A DNA stretch of 64,000 nucleotides from Arthrobacter mangrovi (GCF_026011795.1 NZ_BRVS01000008.1:62001-126000), one strand, 5' to 3'; shown: positions 45,284 through 54,752, counted from the first letter of the stretch. Notes: a model not told the origin generated them from the sequence alone. Translations and numbers: made by a program.

Positions 45284-45691
45284 TTGGAACGCCAAACGGC
45301 ACTGGTCATCACCGCGGGGCTCCCCCTCGAATCCGCCATCCGCCAAAGCATGCGGCTGGTTGACGGCCTCCTGGAAGGCCTGCCCTACGCCCACGATTCC
45401 TCGAGGACCGAACTCTACGCGGCCGGAATGGCGGGCACGCTTCGGGCCAAGCTGGCCCTGCCGCGGAGGCTGCCCGGAGCCGATCCATTCGGCACGTCGT
45501 CCGGACCGCTGCGCTTCATCTGGTCCGGCGGGACATGGTTCACCCCGGGCAGCTGCCCGCCCGCGCCCCGTGACGACAACGGGGCGACGGCCTGGCAGTG
45601 GCTGCACTTCAACGCCCTGCACCGGATCCCGCCGGACTCGGCCTGTTTCCTCTGGGACATCTATCCGCTCGAGCCGGCCGACGCCGCGTAG
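45284..45691 (+). CDS. Hypothetical protein with a TTG start
   Basis: AAGGAGG lies five bases before a TTG at 45284, giving 135 residues; the upstream in-frame region has no good site. The protein is soluble, with a Trp/Pro-rich centre (FIWSGGTWFTPGSCPPAP) and C-terminal WQWLHFNALHRIPPDSACF. No domain is recognised. It is convergent with the large secreted protein gene. Confidence 0.6.
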   Translation: MERQTALVITAGLPLESAIRQSMRLVDGLLEGLPYAHDSSRTELYAAGMAGTLRAKLALPRRLPGADPFGTSSGPLRFIWSGGTWFTPGSCPPAPRDDNGATAWQWLHFNALHRIPPDSACFLWDIYPLEPADAA

Positions 45692-45741
45692 CGGCCCGGC
45701 GGCCGATCACGGATTCACGAGCTCCCGGATTGGACGGATAC

Positions 45742-47352
45742 TCAGCGCCGGTCCGCCGGCCGCGGGTCCCTGGGCTGCTCGGGCTCGGCAGGCTCCGGCG
45801 GCGGGGCTTGGGACAGGATGGCCGGTTCGCTGACCGCAGAGTCGCAGTCAACCTGCGCGGGGGCGGGCTCTTCCGCCTCTTCCTGCTTCTTGCTGTCCTT
45901 TTCGTCCTTGTCCTTCTCGTCCTCGTCCTTCTCGTCCTCGTCGGCCTTCCGGTCTTCGGCCTGTTGGCGGGCCTTCTCCGCGGCGTCGCGGTTGTCGGCC
46001 TCGCACTGGTCCAGAGCGTTCTCGTAGCGGTTGCGGGCATTGTCCTGGTTCACGAAGAACAGCGAGCGCTCCGCCAGCTTGGCCTGGTAGGCGTCGTAGG
46101 CCACCCAGAAGTCCGCCCAGTCCTCGCCGATCGCGTCCCAGGCCTTATTGACCTTGGCCACATCCGCGGCGTAGTCCTTGTACTCCGCCGCCTCATCCAC
46201 GTAGCGGTCGTAGGCTTCCCAGTAGTCAAGCACGTCCTGCTGCCACCGGACGGTTCCATCCGCCAGCTTGTCCTTGGCCGCCTGGCGGCGTTTGGCGTTA
46301 GCCTGTTCCGCGGCCTGGGCGTCGAAAACCACCGGGCTCATTCCGGTGAAGGCCCAGCCGCAGCCCGGCCCGGTCTTGTCCTCGGCGAGCACGGCGACGT
46401 CGGCCTGCGTCACGGGATCCTCGTCCGGGCTGGCAGGCGTCTTCGGAACCTCCATCCGGTCCGGCATGGGCGGCCAGACCGGGTAAACCGGCTCGGCGGC
46501 CGGTCGGGCGCGCTGGATCTTGATCTTGGGACCCGGCAGGCCGACGGCTTCCGCCTCCGCGTCCTCCGACAGCCGGGGAAGCGGAAGGTCCCGCACGGAG
46601 ACCTTCTGCTCGACGGTGTAGGGCTTGTATCCCTCGGTCGACCAGGGCGAACGGCGGGCATCGCCTGCTGTGGACTGCTGATCGGCGCAGACCCCTTCCA
46701 GCCGGTCCGCGAGGTGCCGGTCGAATTCCCGCGCGGCCTCGGAGAGCGGGGCTCCTTCCGCTCCGGAAATGAACACCAGCACGTCGCCGCGGCGGAAGGC
46801 CACCACCTGCGCGGAGTTGAATCCTTCGTAGGTCAGGACCCGGTGCGCCTCAACCCCGGGCTTCTTGCCGTCGAAGGCCCTGGACCGGACTGCGACGCTT
46901 CCCCCGGCGCACGAGTCCGCATCGTCGATCAAGGCATCCATGACCTCGGCGCCCAGACCCGCGGAGTAAGCCGTGGCCACGACTTGGATCCGCTGGCGGT
47001 CGACGCTGAACAGGCGCGACATCGCCACCGCCGGAGCGGTCCCTTCGGGCGGGCAGGAGAACGGCAGGGGCTGCGTGGCCGCACGCTGGACGCTGCCGCC
47101 GGTCTTCCAGCCCTTGGGCGCCTTCTCCAGTGCTCCGGCCAGCGACTCCTCGGCCGGGACATCCCGGATCTTGGCCGCCACCGGTTCCGGCGCCTTCTCC
47201 ACGGCCGTCGCCTGCTCCGTCGGCTCCGGCTCGGAGCCGACCAAAGGGGCGCCGGCCAGGTGCAGGGCGAACAGGCCGGTTCCGGTCACCAGTGACAGGC
47301 TCAAGGCTCCGGCGGCGAGCGCCATGCCGGGGCGCTTCTCGAAGACTGACAT
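45742..47352 (-). CDS. Large secreted or anchored protein of unknown function
   Basis: The 536-residue protein has an N-terminal signal or anchor helix (about 8-33). A Cys-containing extracellular part follows (about 60-250) and then a Pro-rich linker. A helical stretch rich in Trp and Tyr follows (about 345-465, e.g. DVLDYWEAYDRYVDEAAEY). A highly charged Asp/Glu/Lys repeat region of about 30 residues and a Pro-rich tail close it. No known domain fits. Its ATG lies 12 bases after the penicillin-binding protein gene on the same strand, so both are co-transcribed, which points to a cell-wall role. Confidence 0.75.
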   Translation of the reverse strand: MSVFEKRPGMALAAGALSLSLVTGTGLFALHLAGAPLVGSEPEPTEQATAVEKAPEPVAAKIRDVPAEESLAGALEKAPKGWKTGGSVQRAATQPLPFSCPPEGTAPAVAMSRLFSVDRQRIQVVATAYSAGLGAEVMDALIDDADSCAGGSVAVRSRAFDGKKPGVEAHRVLTYEGFNSAQVVAFRRGDVLVFISGAEGAPLSEAAREFDRHLADRLEGVCADQQSTAGDARRSPWSTEGYKPYTVEQKVSVRDLPLPRLSEDAEAEAVGLPGPKIKIQRARPAAEPVYPVWPPMPDRMEVPKTPASPDEDPVTQADVAVLAEDKTGPGCGWAFTGMSPVVFDAQAAEQANAKRRQAAKDKLADGTVRWQQDVLDYWEAYDRYVDEAAEYKDYAADVAKVNKAWDAIGEDWADFWVAYDAYQAKLAERSLFFVNQDNARNRYENALDQCEADNRDAAEKARQQAEDRKADEDEKDEDEKDKDEKDSKKQEEAEEPAPAQVDCDSAVSEPAILSQAPPPEPAEPEQPRDPRPADRR

Positions 47353-47364
47353 AGCGGATCTCCC

Positions 47365-49683
47365 CTATCCCTTGTCCGGTACGGTGATCGCGGTGTCGCT
47401 GCCGTCGCTCAGCGTGATCGACACTTCCTGGCGGTACCGCAGCGATCCCCCGGCGCGCGGGGTCTGCGCCACGACCACGCCCGGCGGCTGGAGCGGATTG
47501 GGTTTGGCGGTTTCCTCGTTTACCACCGGCGTCAGGTTGTTCCGCAGCAGCACGGTGATAGCCTCATCCACCCTCATGCCCCGGACATCGGGAATGGACT
47601 TCTCGGTCTGCATCCCGAGGCCGACGGAGGCTGCGTCCGGAAGCGGCTCCGCGGACCTTCCCTTCAAGGCACCTTCCATGGTCGCTTTCCAGACCGGACC
47701 GGCCACCTCCGAGCCCGTCAGGTCGTAGTAGGTGGTGTCGTAGGCATCGACCTTGTCGAGCGGGTACTGCCCGCCGCCCCGGGGGTCCCCGAGCCAGACC
47801 GCGGTGGAGAGCTGAGGCGTGAGGCCCACGATCCAGTTGGCCGAAAAATCGTTGGTCGTGCCAGTCTTGGCGCCGGCCTCGCGGCCCTTGAGCTTGCCCA
47901 GGCCGCTGAGGGTGCCGCCGGACTTGAACGGTTCCTTCAGCGCGTCCGCCACGGTATCCGCCACGCCCGGATCGATCCCCTGGTGGCAGTCGGTGTCCGG
48001 AACCGGGAGTTCCTCGCCGTTGTCGGTGCGGACGGCCTTGGTGATGGTCACGGGATTGCACACGACACCGCCGCTGACGAAGGAGGCGTAGGCATTGGCC
48101 ATTTCCAGCGGCGACACTTCATAGGCGCCCAGGGCCAGCGATGCCTCGTGGCCGCTCAGGCTTTCCGTCGGAATCGAGGTGATGCCCAGCGTCTCGGCGA
48201 ACTTGGCCACGTCGATCACCCCGGTCCGCTCGATCAGTTTGACGAAGTAGACGTTGACGGATTTCCGGATGGCCTCGTAGGCGTCGATGTTGCCGTAGTT
48301 GATGAAACCGTAGTTGTGGAATCCCTCCGCCGGGTCATCGAGCGCCGGCGAATAGTACGGACCGCTGGAGTTGTAGCGCTGCGACGCCGGGACGCCCTCG
48401 CTCAGTGCCGCCCCGAGCACGATCGGCTTCATGGAGGACCCCACCTGGAACTCGCTCTTGGCGTAGACGACCTGCGTCTTGCCTTTGCCTTGGCCCCAGC
48501 CGCGGTTCTGCGTCACCGCGGCGATGTGCCCGGTTCCGGGTTCGACGACGGCCACACCCAGCGCGGCGCGGTTCTTGTCCCCCAGCGCCTTGGTGACTGC
48601 CTTGCGCCCTGCATCCATCGCTTGGCGGTCAAGTCCGGTCGTCAGGACCATGCCGCCGCGGGAGAGCCGGTCCGCCCGCTCCTCGGGCGTGGCACCGAAT
48701 GCACGGTTCTCCAGGATCTCTTCGCGCACCAGTTCGCAGTAGAAGGGGTACTCCGAATCGCCGCAGCTCGAAGGCACCGATCCCCGCTCAAGTTCCAGCG
48801 GAGCCTTCCGAGCGGCATCCGCCTCGGCGGCCGTGATGGTGCCGTTCTTCTCCAGCACGCCCAGCACCGTGTTGCGGCGCGACGTCGCCGCCTCGGGATG
48901 CAGGAACGGGTCGTAGACGCCCGGTCCTTTGAGCATTCCCACCAGCAGCGCGGACTGCTGGAGGTTCAGCTTGGCCGCGGTGGTGTTGAAGTAGATGCGG
49001 GCGGCGGCTTCGACCCCGTAGGCACGGTTGCCGAAATAGACGGCATTGATGTACATCTTCAGGATCTCGTCCTTGCTGAGCGTCTGCTCAAGATGCACGG
49101 CGTATTTCGATTCACGGATTTTGGCGTTGTAGGTGTCTCCCGTGGCGACCGACTGCTCGGCCTCGTCCCGGGCATTGTTGACCATGATGTTCTGGACCAG
49201 CTGCTGGGTCAGCGTCGACGCGCCCTGCGTGTTGCTGGAGACCGCGTTGTTGACCAAGGCTCGGGTCACGCCGTAAGGGTCGACGCCATGGTGCTCGTAG
49301 AAGCGCACGTCCTCGGTGCCGACGAGAGTGTCGCGGAACGTCCGGGAAACGCTTTTCAGTTCGACATCAATGCGGTTCTCGCTGTAGAAGCGGGCGAACT
49401 CCTTGCCCTTGTTATCGAGCAGCACGGTGTGCTGCGGGAGGGAACGATCCAGCGGGACGTCGGACGGCAGCTCTTCCCAGAGATTCACCAAGGTGTTCGC
49501 CCCGGCGGCCACCGCCACGGCACCCGGAGCCACGAGCGTCCCCACACTCAGGGCCACGACCGCCACGGCACCGGCCCACACCGCCACACGGCGCCGCCAT
49601 GTGCGATCCGGCTCCGCGTAGCCGGCCTGGGCGGACTCCATGAGTTCACCCAGGCTCGTCGAAGCCGTTTTCTTTCGCCCCAT
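47365..49683 (-). CDS. Bifunctional class A penicillin-binding protein with PASTA domain
   Basis: The 772-residue protein has an N-terminal membrane helix (about 33-60), a GT51 glycosyltransferase domain (EDVRFYEHHGVDPYG and GASTLTQQLVQNIM), and a transpeptidase domain with all three motifs: the serine in FQVGSSMKPIVLG, SVN in IRKSVNVYFVK, and KTGTT in EAGAKTGTTNDF. One PASTA domain follows (about 690-765). It polymerises and cross-links peptidoglycan. The ATG at 49683 follows CAGGAG. Single C-terminal PASTA domains are common in actinobacterial PonA-type proteins. Confidence 0.94.
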   Translation of the reverse strand: MGRKKTASTSLGELMESAQAGYAEPDRTWRRRVAVWAGAVAVVALSVGTLVAPGAVAVAAGANTLVNLWEELPSDVPLDRSLPQHTVLLDNKGKEFARFYSENRIDVELKSVSRTFRDTLVGTEDVRFYEHHGVDPYGVTRALVNNAVSSNTQGASTLTQQLVQNIMVNNARDEAEQSVATGDTYNAKIRESKYAVHLEQTLSKDEILKMYINAVYFGNRAYGVEAAARIYFNTTAAKLNLQQSALLVGMLKGPGVYDPFLHPEAATSRRNTVLGVLEKNGTITAAEADAARKAPLELERGSVPSSCGDSEYPFYCELVREEILENRAFGATPEERADRLSRGGMVLTTGLDRQAMDAGRKAVTKALGDKNRAALGVAVVEPGTGHIAAVTQNRGWGQGKGKTQVVYAKSEFQVGSSMKPIVLGAALSEGVPASQRYNSSGPYYSPALDDPAEGFHNYGFINYGNIDAYEAIRKSVNVYFVKLIERTGVIDVAKFAETLGITSIPTESLSGHEASLALGAYEVSPLEMANAYASFVSGGVVCNPVTITKAVRTDNGEELPVPDTDCHQGIDPGVADTVADALKEPFKSGGTLSGLGKLKGREAGAKTGTTNDFSANWIVGLTPQLSTAVWLGDPRGGGQYPLDKVDAYDTTYYDLTGSEVAGPVWKATMEGALKGRSAEPLPDAASVGLGMQTEKSIPDVRGMRVDEAITVLLRNNLTPVVNEETAKPNPLQPPGVVVAQTPRAGGSLRYRQEVSITLSDGSDTAITVPDKG

Positions 49684-49872
49684 TCGGTTCTCCTGACAAC
49701 TCAGAACGCCCCTTGGTACCAGCCACTCCAATGTGTCACCGGCTATCGGTATGTACAGAGTACGTGCAGTCCCACGGTCCTCAAGGGAACCAGTGGAGTG
49801 TTGCTGTCACATGACTAAAGAAGTCTCCGAAGAGCGCCTTGGGGAAACCCGGGACACGCCCGGGCAAAGAAA

Positions 49873-49914
49873 AGATCCCCGGATCCTGCATCGATGTGCG
49901 GGATCCGGGGATCT
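49873..49914 (-). terminator. Terminator after tRNA-Tyr
   Basis: Perfect 14-base arms (49873-49886 and 49901-49914) contain nested GGATCC sequences. The hairpin ends nine bases from the 3' end of the tRNA. Confidence 0.8.
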
Positions 49915-49923
49915 TCAGGCCCG

Positions 49924-50005
49924 TGGCAGATGAGGGATTCGAACCCCCGTAGGCAGTGCCAGCTGATTTACAGTCAGCCCCCTTTGGCCGCTCGGGTAAT
50001 CTGCC
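49924..50005 (-). tRNA. tRNA-Tyr (anticodon GTA)
   Basis: The 82-base gene has acceptor arms GGCAGAT/ATCTGCC, an anticodon arm with loop CTGTAAA, a long variable arm as expected for a type II bacterial tRNA-Tyr, and T-arm GGGGGTTCGAATCCCTC. CCA is not encoded. Confidence 0.93.
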
Positions 50006-50143
50006 GGGCGTCTTCAGCGAAGACCGCTTCCGTAAGTGGAAGCAAGACAACTTTACAGAAGATCTGCCGAAGAACGAAATCGGGTGGGTACGGGTCGTAT
50101 TTCCGGCACGGGAGGCGCCTTCCGATGCCACCGCAGCGGTGCC

Positions 50144-50518
50144 CTATAGCCCGGCGCTGATCCGCGATTCGATCTGGGCGACGAAGTGCTTCGCCTGGGC
50201 CGGGGTGACCAGGCCCCAGGCGACCGCTTGGTCCATCTCGGCCCGTACTTCATCAAGGCGCTGGCTGGCGCTCGGCTCCCCCGCTTTCGCCGCACCCCTT
50301 GCCTCGGGCTGGCGCCGCTCCAGCAGGTTCAATTCCCGGCGGAGGTAGTTTGCTGCCCCCGCCGCCGCGGCCTCGGAGTGTACTGTCTCGAAGGCCGGAA
50401 CGGCCGCCGTGGCCGGAGACGACCCCAAGACACCGAATGCCGTCACCGCGGCCGCAGTGAGGAATGACCCCGCCGCTGCTCGTATAGATCGGACAAGGTA
50501 CCGCCGGCGGCTCCCCAT
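50144..50518 (-). CDS. Small secreted protein of unknown function
   Basis: The 124-residue protein starts MGSRRRYLVRSIRAAAGSF and has a typical signal peptide, with a probable cleavage after SPATAA near residue 40. The mature part is helical (NYLRRELNLLERRQP, RLDEVRAEMDQAVAWGL). GGAG lies ten bases before the ATG at 50518. No domain is recognised. Confidence 0.6.
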   Translation of the reverse strand: MGSRRRYLVRSIRAAAGSFLTAAAVTAFGVLGSSPATAAVPAFETVHSEAAAAGAANYLRRELNLLERRQPEARGAAKAGEPSASQRLDEVRAEMDQAVAWGLVTPAQAKHFVAQIESRISAGL

Positions 50519-50694
50519 GCAACGTGCTCCTTCGATAGTTTGGTCGTTCAAACAACGTCCTCAGTCTTTCCGGAAAGCTTGGACAAGTTCTGGCTGCTTG
50601 CTGAAGACAAGCTGGGAAGGGGGAACCGCCTTCGCGGCTACGGGACGAAGTAGGCTAGGCGCAGAGCACATCACCCTGACCAAGAGGAGGCAAC

Positions 50695-51186
50695 ATGGCC
50701 GGCGAATCATCGTTCGACGTCGTCAGCAAGGTCGACAAGCAGGAAATCGCCAACGCCCTGAATCAGGCGCAGAAGGAACTGGCGCAGCGCTATGACTTCA
50801 AGGGAGTCGGCGCGGAAGTCGATTTCAGCGGCGAGAAGATCCTGATGAAGGCCAATTCCGAGGAACGCGTGAAGGCAGTCCTTGACGTACTGCAGTCCAA
50901 GCTCGTCAAGCGCGGCATTTCCTTGAAGTCCCTCGACGCGGGCGAACCGTTCGCTTCCGGCAAGGAATACCGGATCGAAGCCGGGATCAAGGAAGGCATC
51001 GCCCAGGACCAGGCCAAGAAGATCAACAAGATCATCCGTGACGAAGGCCCCAAGGGCGTCAAATCGCAGATCCAGGGCGACGAGCTGCGCGTCAGCTCAA
51101 AGTCGCGGGACGACCTCCAGGAAGTCATCACGCTGCTGAAGTCCTCCGACCTGGACGTCGACCTCCAGTTCATCAACTACCGCTAG
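50695..51186 (+). CDS. YajQ-family nucleotide-binding protein
   Basis: The 163-residue protein is a full-length YajQ/DUF520 protein ([47 protein letters not shown]). Members bind cyclic di-GMP or other nucleotides, and XC_3703 of Xanthomonas is the best-known effector. AGAGGAGGCAAC precedes the ATG. The role in actinobacteria is not established. It ends at a clear terminator. Confidence 0.93.
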   Translation: MAGESSFDVVSKVDKQEIANALNQAQKELAQRYDFKGVGAEVDFSGEKILMKANSEERVKAVLDVLQSKLVKRGISLKSLDAGEPFASGKEYRIEAGIKEGIAQDQAKKINKIIRDEGPKGVKSQIQGDELRVSSKSRDDLQEVITLLKSSDLDVDLQFINYR

Positions 51187-51239
51187 GCAGGGAGGGAACC
51201 GGGCGAATGCCCGGCCTCGCGCGCGAAACGGATTGCCAG

Positions 51240-51273
51240 GGGCCGTAGCTTGGAAACCGAAGCTACGGCCCTT
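51240..51273 (+). terminator. Terminator after the yajQ-like gene
   Basis: Perfect 12-base arms (51240-51251 and 51260-51271) with an 8-base loop follow the stop by about 50 bases. A smaller CCGGGC/GCCCGG hairpin lies just before it. Confidence 0.75.
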
Positions 51274-51353
51274 GGGCATTCCAAGCCAGGCCCAAGCTTT
51301 GAAGGCCACACTGGGGGCAATGTAAACGCCACTACTACCTCCAGGAGCACGCC

Positions 51354-51512
51354 ATGCTGTGTGACCGATGCGGATCCCACGCCTACGTCCATGTAGTCCT
51401 CGACACCGGCGGCATGCTGTCCTGGTGCGCGCATCACTACCGCGAGCACGAACAAGCCCTGTTCGCCTACGCCATCAGCATCCAGGACGAACGGCATCTG
51501 CTCGACGCTTAG
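51354..51512 (+). CDS. 52-residue zinc-ribbon-like protein (DUF7455 type)
   Basis: The ORF encodes 52 residues starting MLCDRCGSHAYVHVVLDTGG, followed by WCAHHYREHEQAL. The C-x2-C and C-x2-H pairs could hold one zinc ion. This resembles the small DUF7455 proteins conserved in actinobacteria. CAGGAGCACGCC gives a good ribosome site. Their function is unknown. Confidence 0.8.
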   Translation: MLCDRCGSHAYVHVVLDTGGMLSWCAHHYREHEQALFAYAISIQDERHLLDA

Positions 51513-51523
51513 CCCCGTCCACC

Positions 51524-51720
51524 TCAGGCGGCGGCGAACAGCCCGGCGTCCAGCCGGCCGAGCACGTCGGATCCGTCCGTGTAGTTGAAGCCGCGGCGAA
51601 GCATCCGGACGCCGCCGTTCCTCGACGGATGCGCCAGGGCTACGTGCTAATCTGCGGGGACCAGCGGGCCGTCGCTGCCCTTGAGCGTAAAGTCCGGCTC
51701 AGTGGCTTCCTTTGCCGGTT
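51524..51720 (-). pseudogene. C-terminal fragment of a DyP-type peroxidase (EfeB-like)
   Basis: On the minus strand the frame reads EPDFTLKGSDGPLVPAD, a stop (51647-51649), then HVALAHPSRNGGVRMLRRGF and NYTDGSDVLGRLDAGLF before the end at 51524. This is the conserved C-terminal region of EfeB deferrochelatase/peroxidases, including the heme-side string RRGFNYTDG. The rest of the gene is missing, and no efeU or efeO gene is nearby. Homology is judged from family memory. Confidence 0.7.
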
Positions 51721-51779
51721 TATAACGCGTCCGCGGACGTCATACGCCCGTGTGGGCGGCCGCCCTGCCGGTGGCGGTC

Positions 51780-52463
51780 CTACCGGCCGCTGCCCGGTTC
51801 CACGACCCCGGCCGCGGAATCGCCGGCCGGCCCGTCCGCCAGCGTATCCTCGACAGCCGGACCGCCGACGGCCTCACCCATCCACGTCACGGCTTCCCAG
51901 GTGCTGCCCGATCCCTCGAGCACCACGACGCCGGTGTTGCTGAGGATGTTGCGGGCCGCAAACTCCGCATCGAGGTTCTTCGCGCGGGCGCCTGCCCAAC
52001 TGCGGATCATCGCCCCGTGGCTGAAGAGCGCCACCGTGCCCAGCCCCTCGGCCTCCGCCTCGGCGACCACGTCGTCGAACCGGCCGAACGTTTCAAAGCC
52101 GTCCGGCCCGCCGGGCATCCTCCGGTCCAGCTCTCCGGCAGTCCAGGCGAAGACGGTGCGCAGATAGACGGCGATCGACTCGCCGTCGCCAAGCATCTCG
52201 TACTCCCCGGCCGAGATCTCCCGCAGGCCGTCGCGGATTCCGACATCCAAGCGCGTGGACCCGGCCAGCGGCGATGCCGTCAGCTGCGTCCTGATCGCCG
52301 TCGAGGCATACAGTGCCTCGATCGGTTCCTCCGCCAGGGCCGACGGCAGCGCACGGGCCTGTTCATGGCCCAGCCGGGTCAGTTCGGGCCCGGGAACGGC
52401 GGTGTCCAGCAGCCCCTTGATATTGGACGGCGTCTGGCCGTGGCGGATCAGCAGCAGCCTCAT
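51780..52463 (-). CDS. Histidine phosphatase family protein
   Basis: The 227-residue protein starts MRLLLIRHGQTPSNIKG, with the catalytic RHG at residues 7-9. A second catalytic histidine is in VALFSHGAMIRSWAG, and the glutamate partner in REISAGEYEMLGDGES. It belongs to the phosphoglycerate-mutase-like superfamily, where substrates range from sugar phosphates to phosphoproteins. A Gly/Ala-rich tail of about 25 residues is added. It follows htpX on the same strand with a 12-base gap. Confidence 0.88.
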   Translation of the reverse strand: MRLLLIRHGQTPSNIKGLLDTAVPGPELTRLGHEQARALPSALAEEPIEALYASTAIRTQLTASPLAGSTRLDVGIRDGLREISAGEYEMLGDGESIAVYLRTVFAWTAGELDRRMPGGPDGFETFGRFDDVVAEAEAEGLGTVALFSHGAMIRSWAGARAKNLDAEFAARNILSNTGVVVLEGSGSTWEAVTWMGEAVGGPAVEDTLADGPAGDSAAGVVEPGSGR

Positions 52464-52475
52464 GCGCCTGCCCCG

Positions 52476-53345
52476 TCAGGAGCCGAGCGGACGGCCGGCC
52501 ATCCGCTCCAGCCGCGCCACCCGGTCATCCATCGGCGGATGGGTGCTGAACAGCTTGCCGACCCCGCCGCCCTTGAAGGGGTTGGCGATCATCAGGTGGC
52601 TGGTATTGACGAGCTTCTGGTCTTGCGGCAGCGGGGCCGCCTGGGTACCCAGCTGCAGCTTACGCAGCGCCGAGGCCAGGGCCAGCGGATCCTCGGTCAG
52701 CTTGGCGCCGTCCTCGTCGGCGTCGTACTCCCGGGTCCGGCTGATCGACATCTGGACCAGCGCGGCGGCGATCGGCGCGAGCAGCGACATCGCCAGCAGG
52801 GCGATCGGGTTCGCATTGCGGTCCCTGCCGCCGAAGAACAACATGAACTGGGCGACCGAGGTGATCACGCCGGCGACGGCGGCGGCAACCGAGGATGTCA
52901 GGATGTCGCGGTTGTAGACGTGCATCAGCTCGTGGCCGAGGACGCCGCGCAGCTCGCGTTCGGTGAGCAGCCGCAGGATTCCCTCGGTGCAGCAGACCGC
53001 GGCGTTCTGCGGGTTCCGCCCGGTGGCGAACGCGTTGGGGGCCTGCGTCGGCGAAACATAGAGCCGCGGCATCGGCTGGTTGGCGCGCGCGGACAGCTCG
53101 CGGACGATCCGGTACATCTCGGGCGCCTGCTGCTCCGTCACGGGGTAGGCATGCATCGCCCGGATCGCCAGCTTGTCGCTGTTCCAGTAGCTGTAGGCCG
53201 TCGTCCCCAAGCCGATCAGCGCCATGATCCAGATCCAGCTGCTGCTGCCCGTGCCGCTGGCCAGCAGGCCGCCGATCCCGAGCAGGATGGCGAACAGCAC
53301 GCCGAACAGGACGGCGGTCTTCAAACCGTTGAAATGATGGTGCAC
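52476..53345 (-). CDS. htpX: HtpX-type membrane zinc metalloprotease
   Basis: The 289-residue M48 protease has two N-terminal membrane helices, the zinc motif [10 protein letters not shown] near residue 145, two further helices and a downstream glutamate in [13 protein letters not shown] as third ligand. HtpX degrades misfolded membrane proteins together with FtsH. The GTG at 53345 follows AAGGAGACTTG. It is co-directional with the histidine phosphatase gene. Confidence 0.93.
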   Translation of the reverse strand: MHHHFNGLKTAVLFGVLFAILLGIGGLLASGTGSSSWIWIMALIGLGTTAYSYWNSDKLAIRAMHAYPVTEQQAPEMYRIVRELSARANQPMPRLYVSPTQAPNAFATGRNPQNAAVCCTEGILRLLTERELRGVLGHELMHVYNRDILTSSVAAAVAGVITSVAQFMLFFGGRDRNANPIALLAMSLLAPIAAALVQMSISRTREYDADEDGAKLTEDPLALASALRKLQLGTQAAPLPQDQKLVNTSHLMIANPFKGGGVGKLFSTHPPMDDRVARLERMAGRPLGS

Positions 53346-53453
53346 CGCTTCAAGTCTCCTTCTGCGAACGACCGGCCGGCCGCCGTCGTACTGGCCGCCC
53401 CCGCGATGGGACCGGACACTTCCTATAACGCGCTGGCTTGGCCTGCTGTTCCA

Positions 53454-54734
53454 TCACGGTTCGGGATGGCGGTCATCGTAGCCGGCAAACCGCGGCTGCC
53501 AGCGGTGCAGCAGCCAGACGGCCAGCACGCAGGCCAGGCCGCCCGCGAGCGCTGCCATCCCCTCGCCGAGCCACTGGCCATTGCCGCCGGCCACCGCGTC
53601 GCCCAGCCGCGGGCCGCCCGCGACCACCACGATGAAGATCCCCTGGAGCCGCCCGCGCATGGCGTCCGGTGTCGCGGATTGCAGAATGGTGTTGCGGAAG
53701 ACTCCGCTGACCGTGTCCGCCGCGCCGGCGGCCATCAGCGCGGCCGCCGCGGGCAGCAGCCAGGGGCTAACGGTTCCGTCCAGGGGCGGACCATCGTTCC
53801 GGGCCAGTACGACGACGGCGCCAAAGACTGCGACGGCGGTTCCCCACAGTGCCACGCACCACAGCACGGCCAGGCCCTGCCGGCGCACCTGGCCCAGCGG
53901 GCCGGAAAACAGCGCAGCCAGGAAGGCACCGGCGGCAACCGCGGCGAGCAGGACGCCCGCTGTCGCCTCCCCTCCCCCGAGCACGACGGCGCCGATGGCC
54001 GGCATCAGCGCACGGGGCTGGGCCAGCACCATTGCGGCCAGGTCCACCAGGAACGTCATCCGGATGTTCGGCCTGGTGCGCAGGAACTGCAGGCCCTCCA
54101 GGACCGACCGGATGCCTGCCCTGTGCACGTCGCCCTCCGGGGGCAGCGGCGGCAGGCGGAACAGCGCCCACATGGCCGCGGTGAACGTAATGACGTCGAT
54201 GGTGTAGGTCCAGCCGAAGCCCACGTTGGCCACGAGGACGCCGGCGAGCAGCGGGCCCAGCGTCATGCCCAAACCGAAGGTCATCATGTTCAGGGCATTG
54301 GCTGCCGGCAGCAGCTGCCGCTTGACCAGCCGCGGGATGATCGCGTTGCGGGCCGGCTGGTTGACGCCGGCGGCTGCGGAGTGGATGGCGATGAGCACAT
54401 ACAGCAGCCAGACCTGTCCCAGCCCGAACCACGCATGGAGGGCGAAGAGGCCGGCACAGACCCAGAGCACCAGCCCCGAATACAGTGCCACTTTGCGGCG
54501 GTCGTAGGCGTCCACGATGGCCCCGCCGTACAGCCCGGCGAGCACCAGCGGGACCAGCCCGACGATGCCGATCGCGCCGACCGCCAGCGTGGAGCGGGTG
54601 AGGTCGTAGACTTCCAGGCTGACCGCGACCAACGTCAGCTGGGCGCCGACCGAAGACAGCGAGGTGCCGGTCCATAGCCGGCGGAAATCCGGGCTCTTCT
54701 TCAGCGGCGTGGTGTCGGCCAGGAGTCTCGGCAT
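53454..54734 (-). CDS. MFS transporter, EntS-like exporter
   Basis: The 426-residue protein has twelve predicted helices and the start FRRLWTGTSLSSVGAQLTLV of the enterobactin-exporter/MFS_3 family, with the loop motif YGGAIVDAYDRRKVALYSG between helices 2 and 3. Related proteins export siderophores, macrolides or other small molecules; no biosynthetic gene is nearby to suggest a substrate. A leaderless-type promoter lies directly before the ATG. Confidence 0.87.
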   Translation of the reverse strand: MPRLLADTTPLKKSPDFRRLWTGTSLSSVGAQLTLVAVSLEVYDLTRSTLAVGAIGIVGLVPLVLAGLYGGAIVDAYDRRKVALYSGLVLWVCAGLFALHAWFGLGQVWLLYVLIAIHSAAAGVNQPARNAIIPRLVKRQLLPAANALNMMTFGLGMTLGPLLAGVLVANVGFGWTYTIDVITFTAAMWALFRLPPLPPEGDVHRAGIRSVLEGLQFLRTRPNIRMTFLVDLAAMVLAQPRALMPAIGAVVLGGGEATAGVLLAAVAAGAFLAALFSGPLGQVRRQGLAVLWCVALWGTAVAVFGAVVVLARNDGPPLDGTVSPWLLPAAAALMAAGAADTVSGVFRNTILQSATPDAMRGRLQGIFIVVVAGGPRLGDAVAGGNGQWLGEGMAALAGGLACVLAVWLLHRWQPRFAGYDDRHPEP

Positions 54735-54740
54735 GAGCAG

Positions 54741-54746
54741 ATTCTA
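54741..54746 (-). promoter_or_regulatory. -10 box TAGAAT (minus strand), leaderless layout
   Basis: On the minus strand TAGAAT is followed by six bases and the ATG of the MFS gene. Confidence 0.5.
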
Positions 54747-54752
54747 GTTTGC

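Noticed and set aside
51750-54677. Plus-strand ORF of 975 codons
   Set aside because: It covers the phosphatase, htpX and MFS genes in antisense and is rich in Gln, His and Arg, without any domain.
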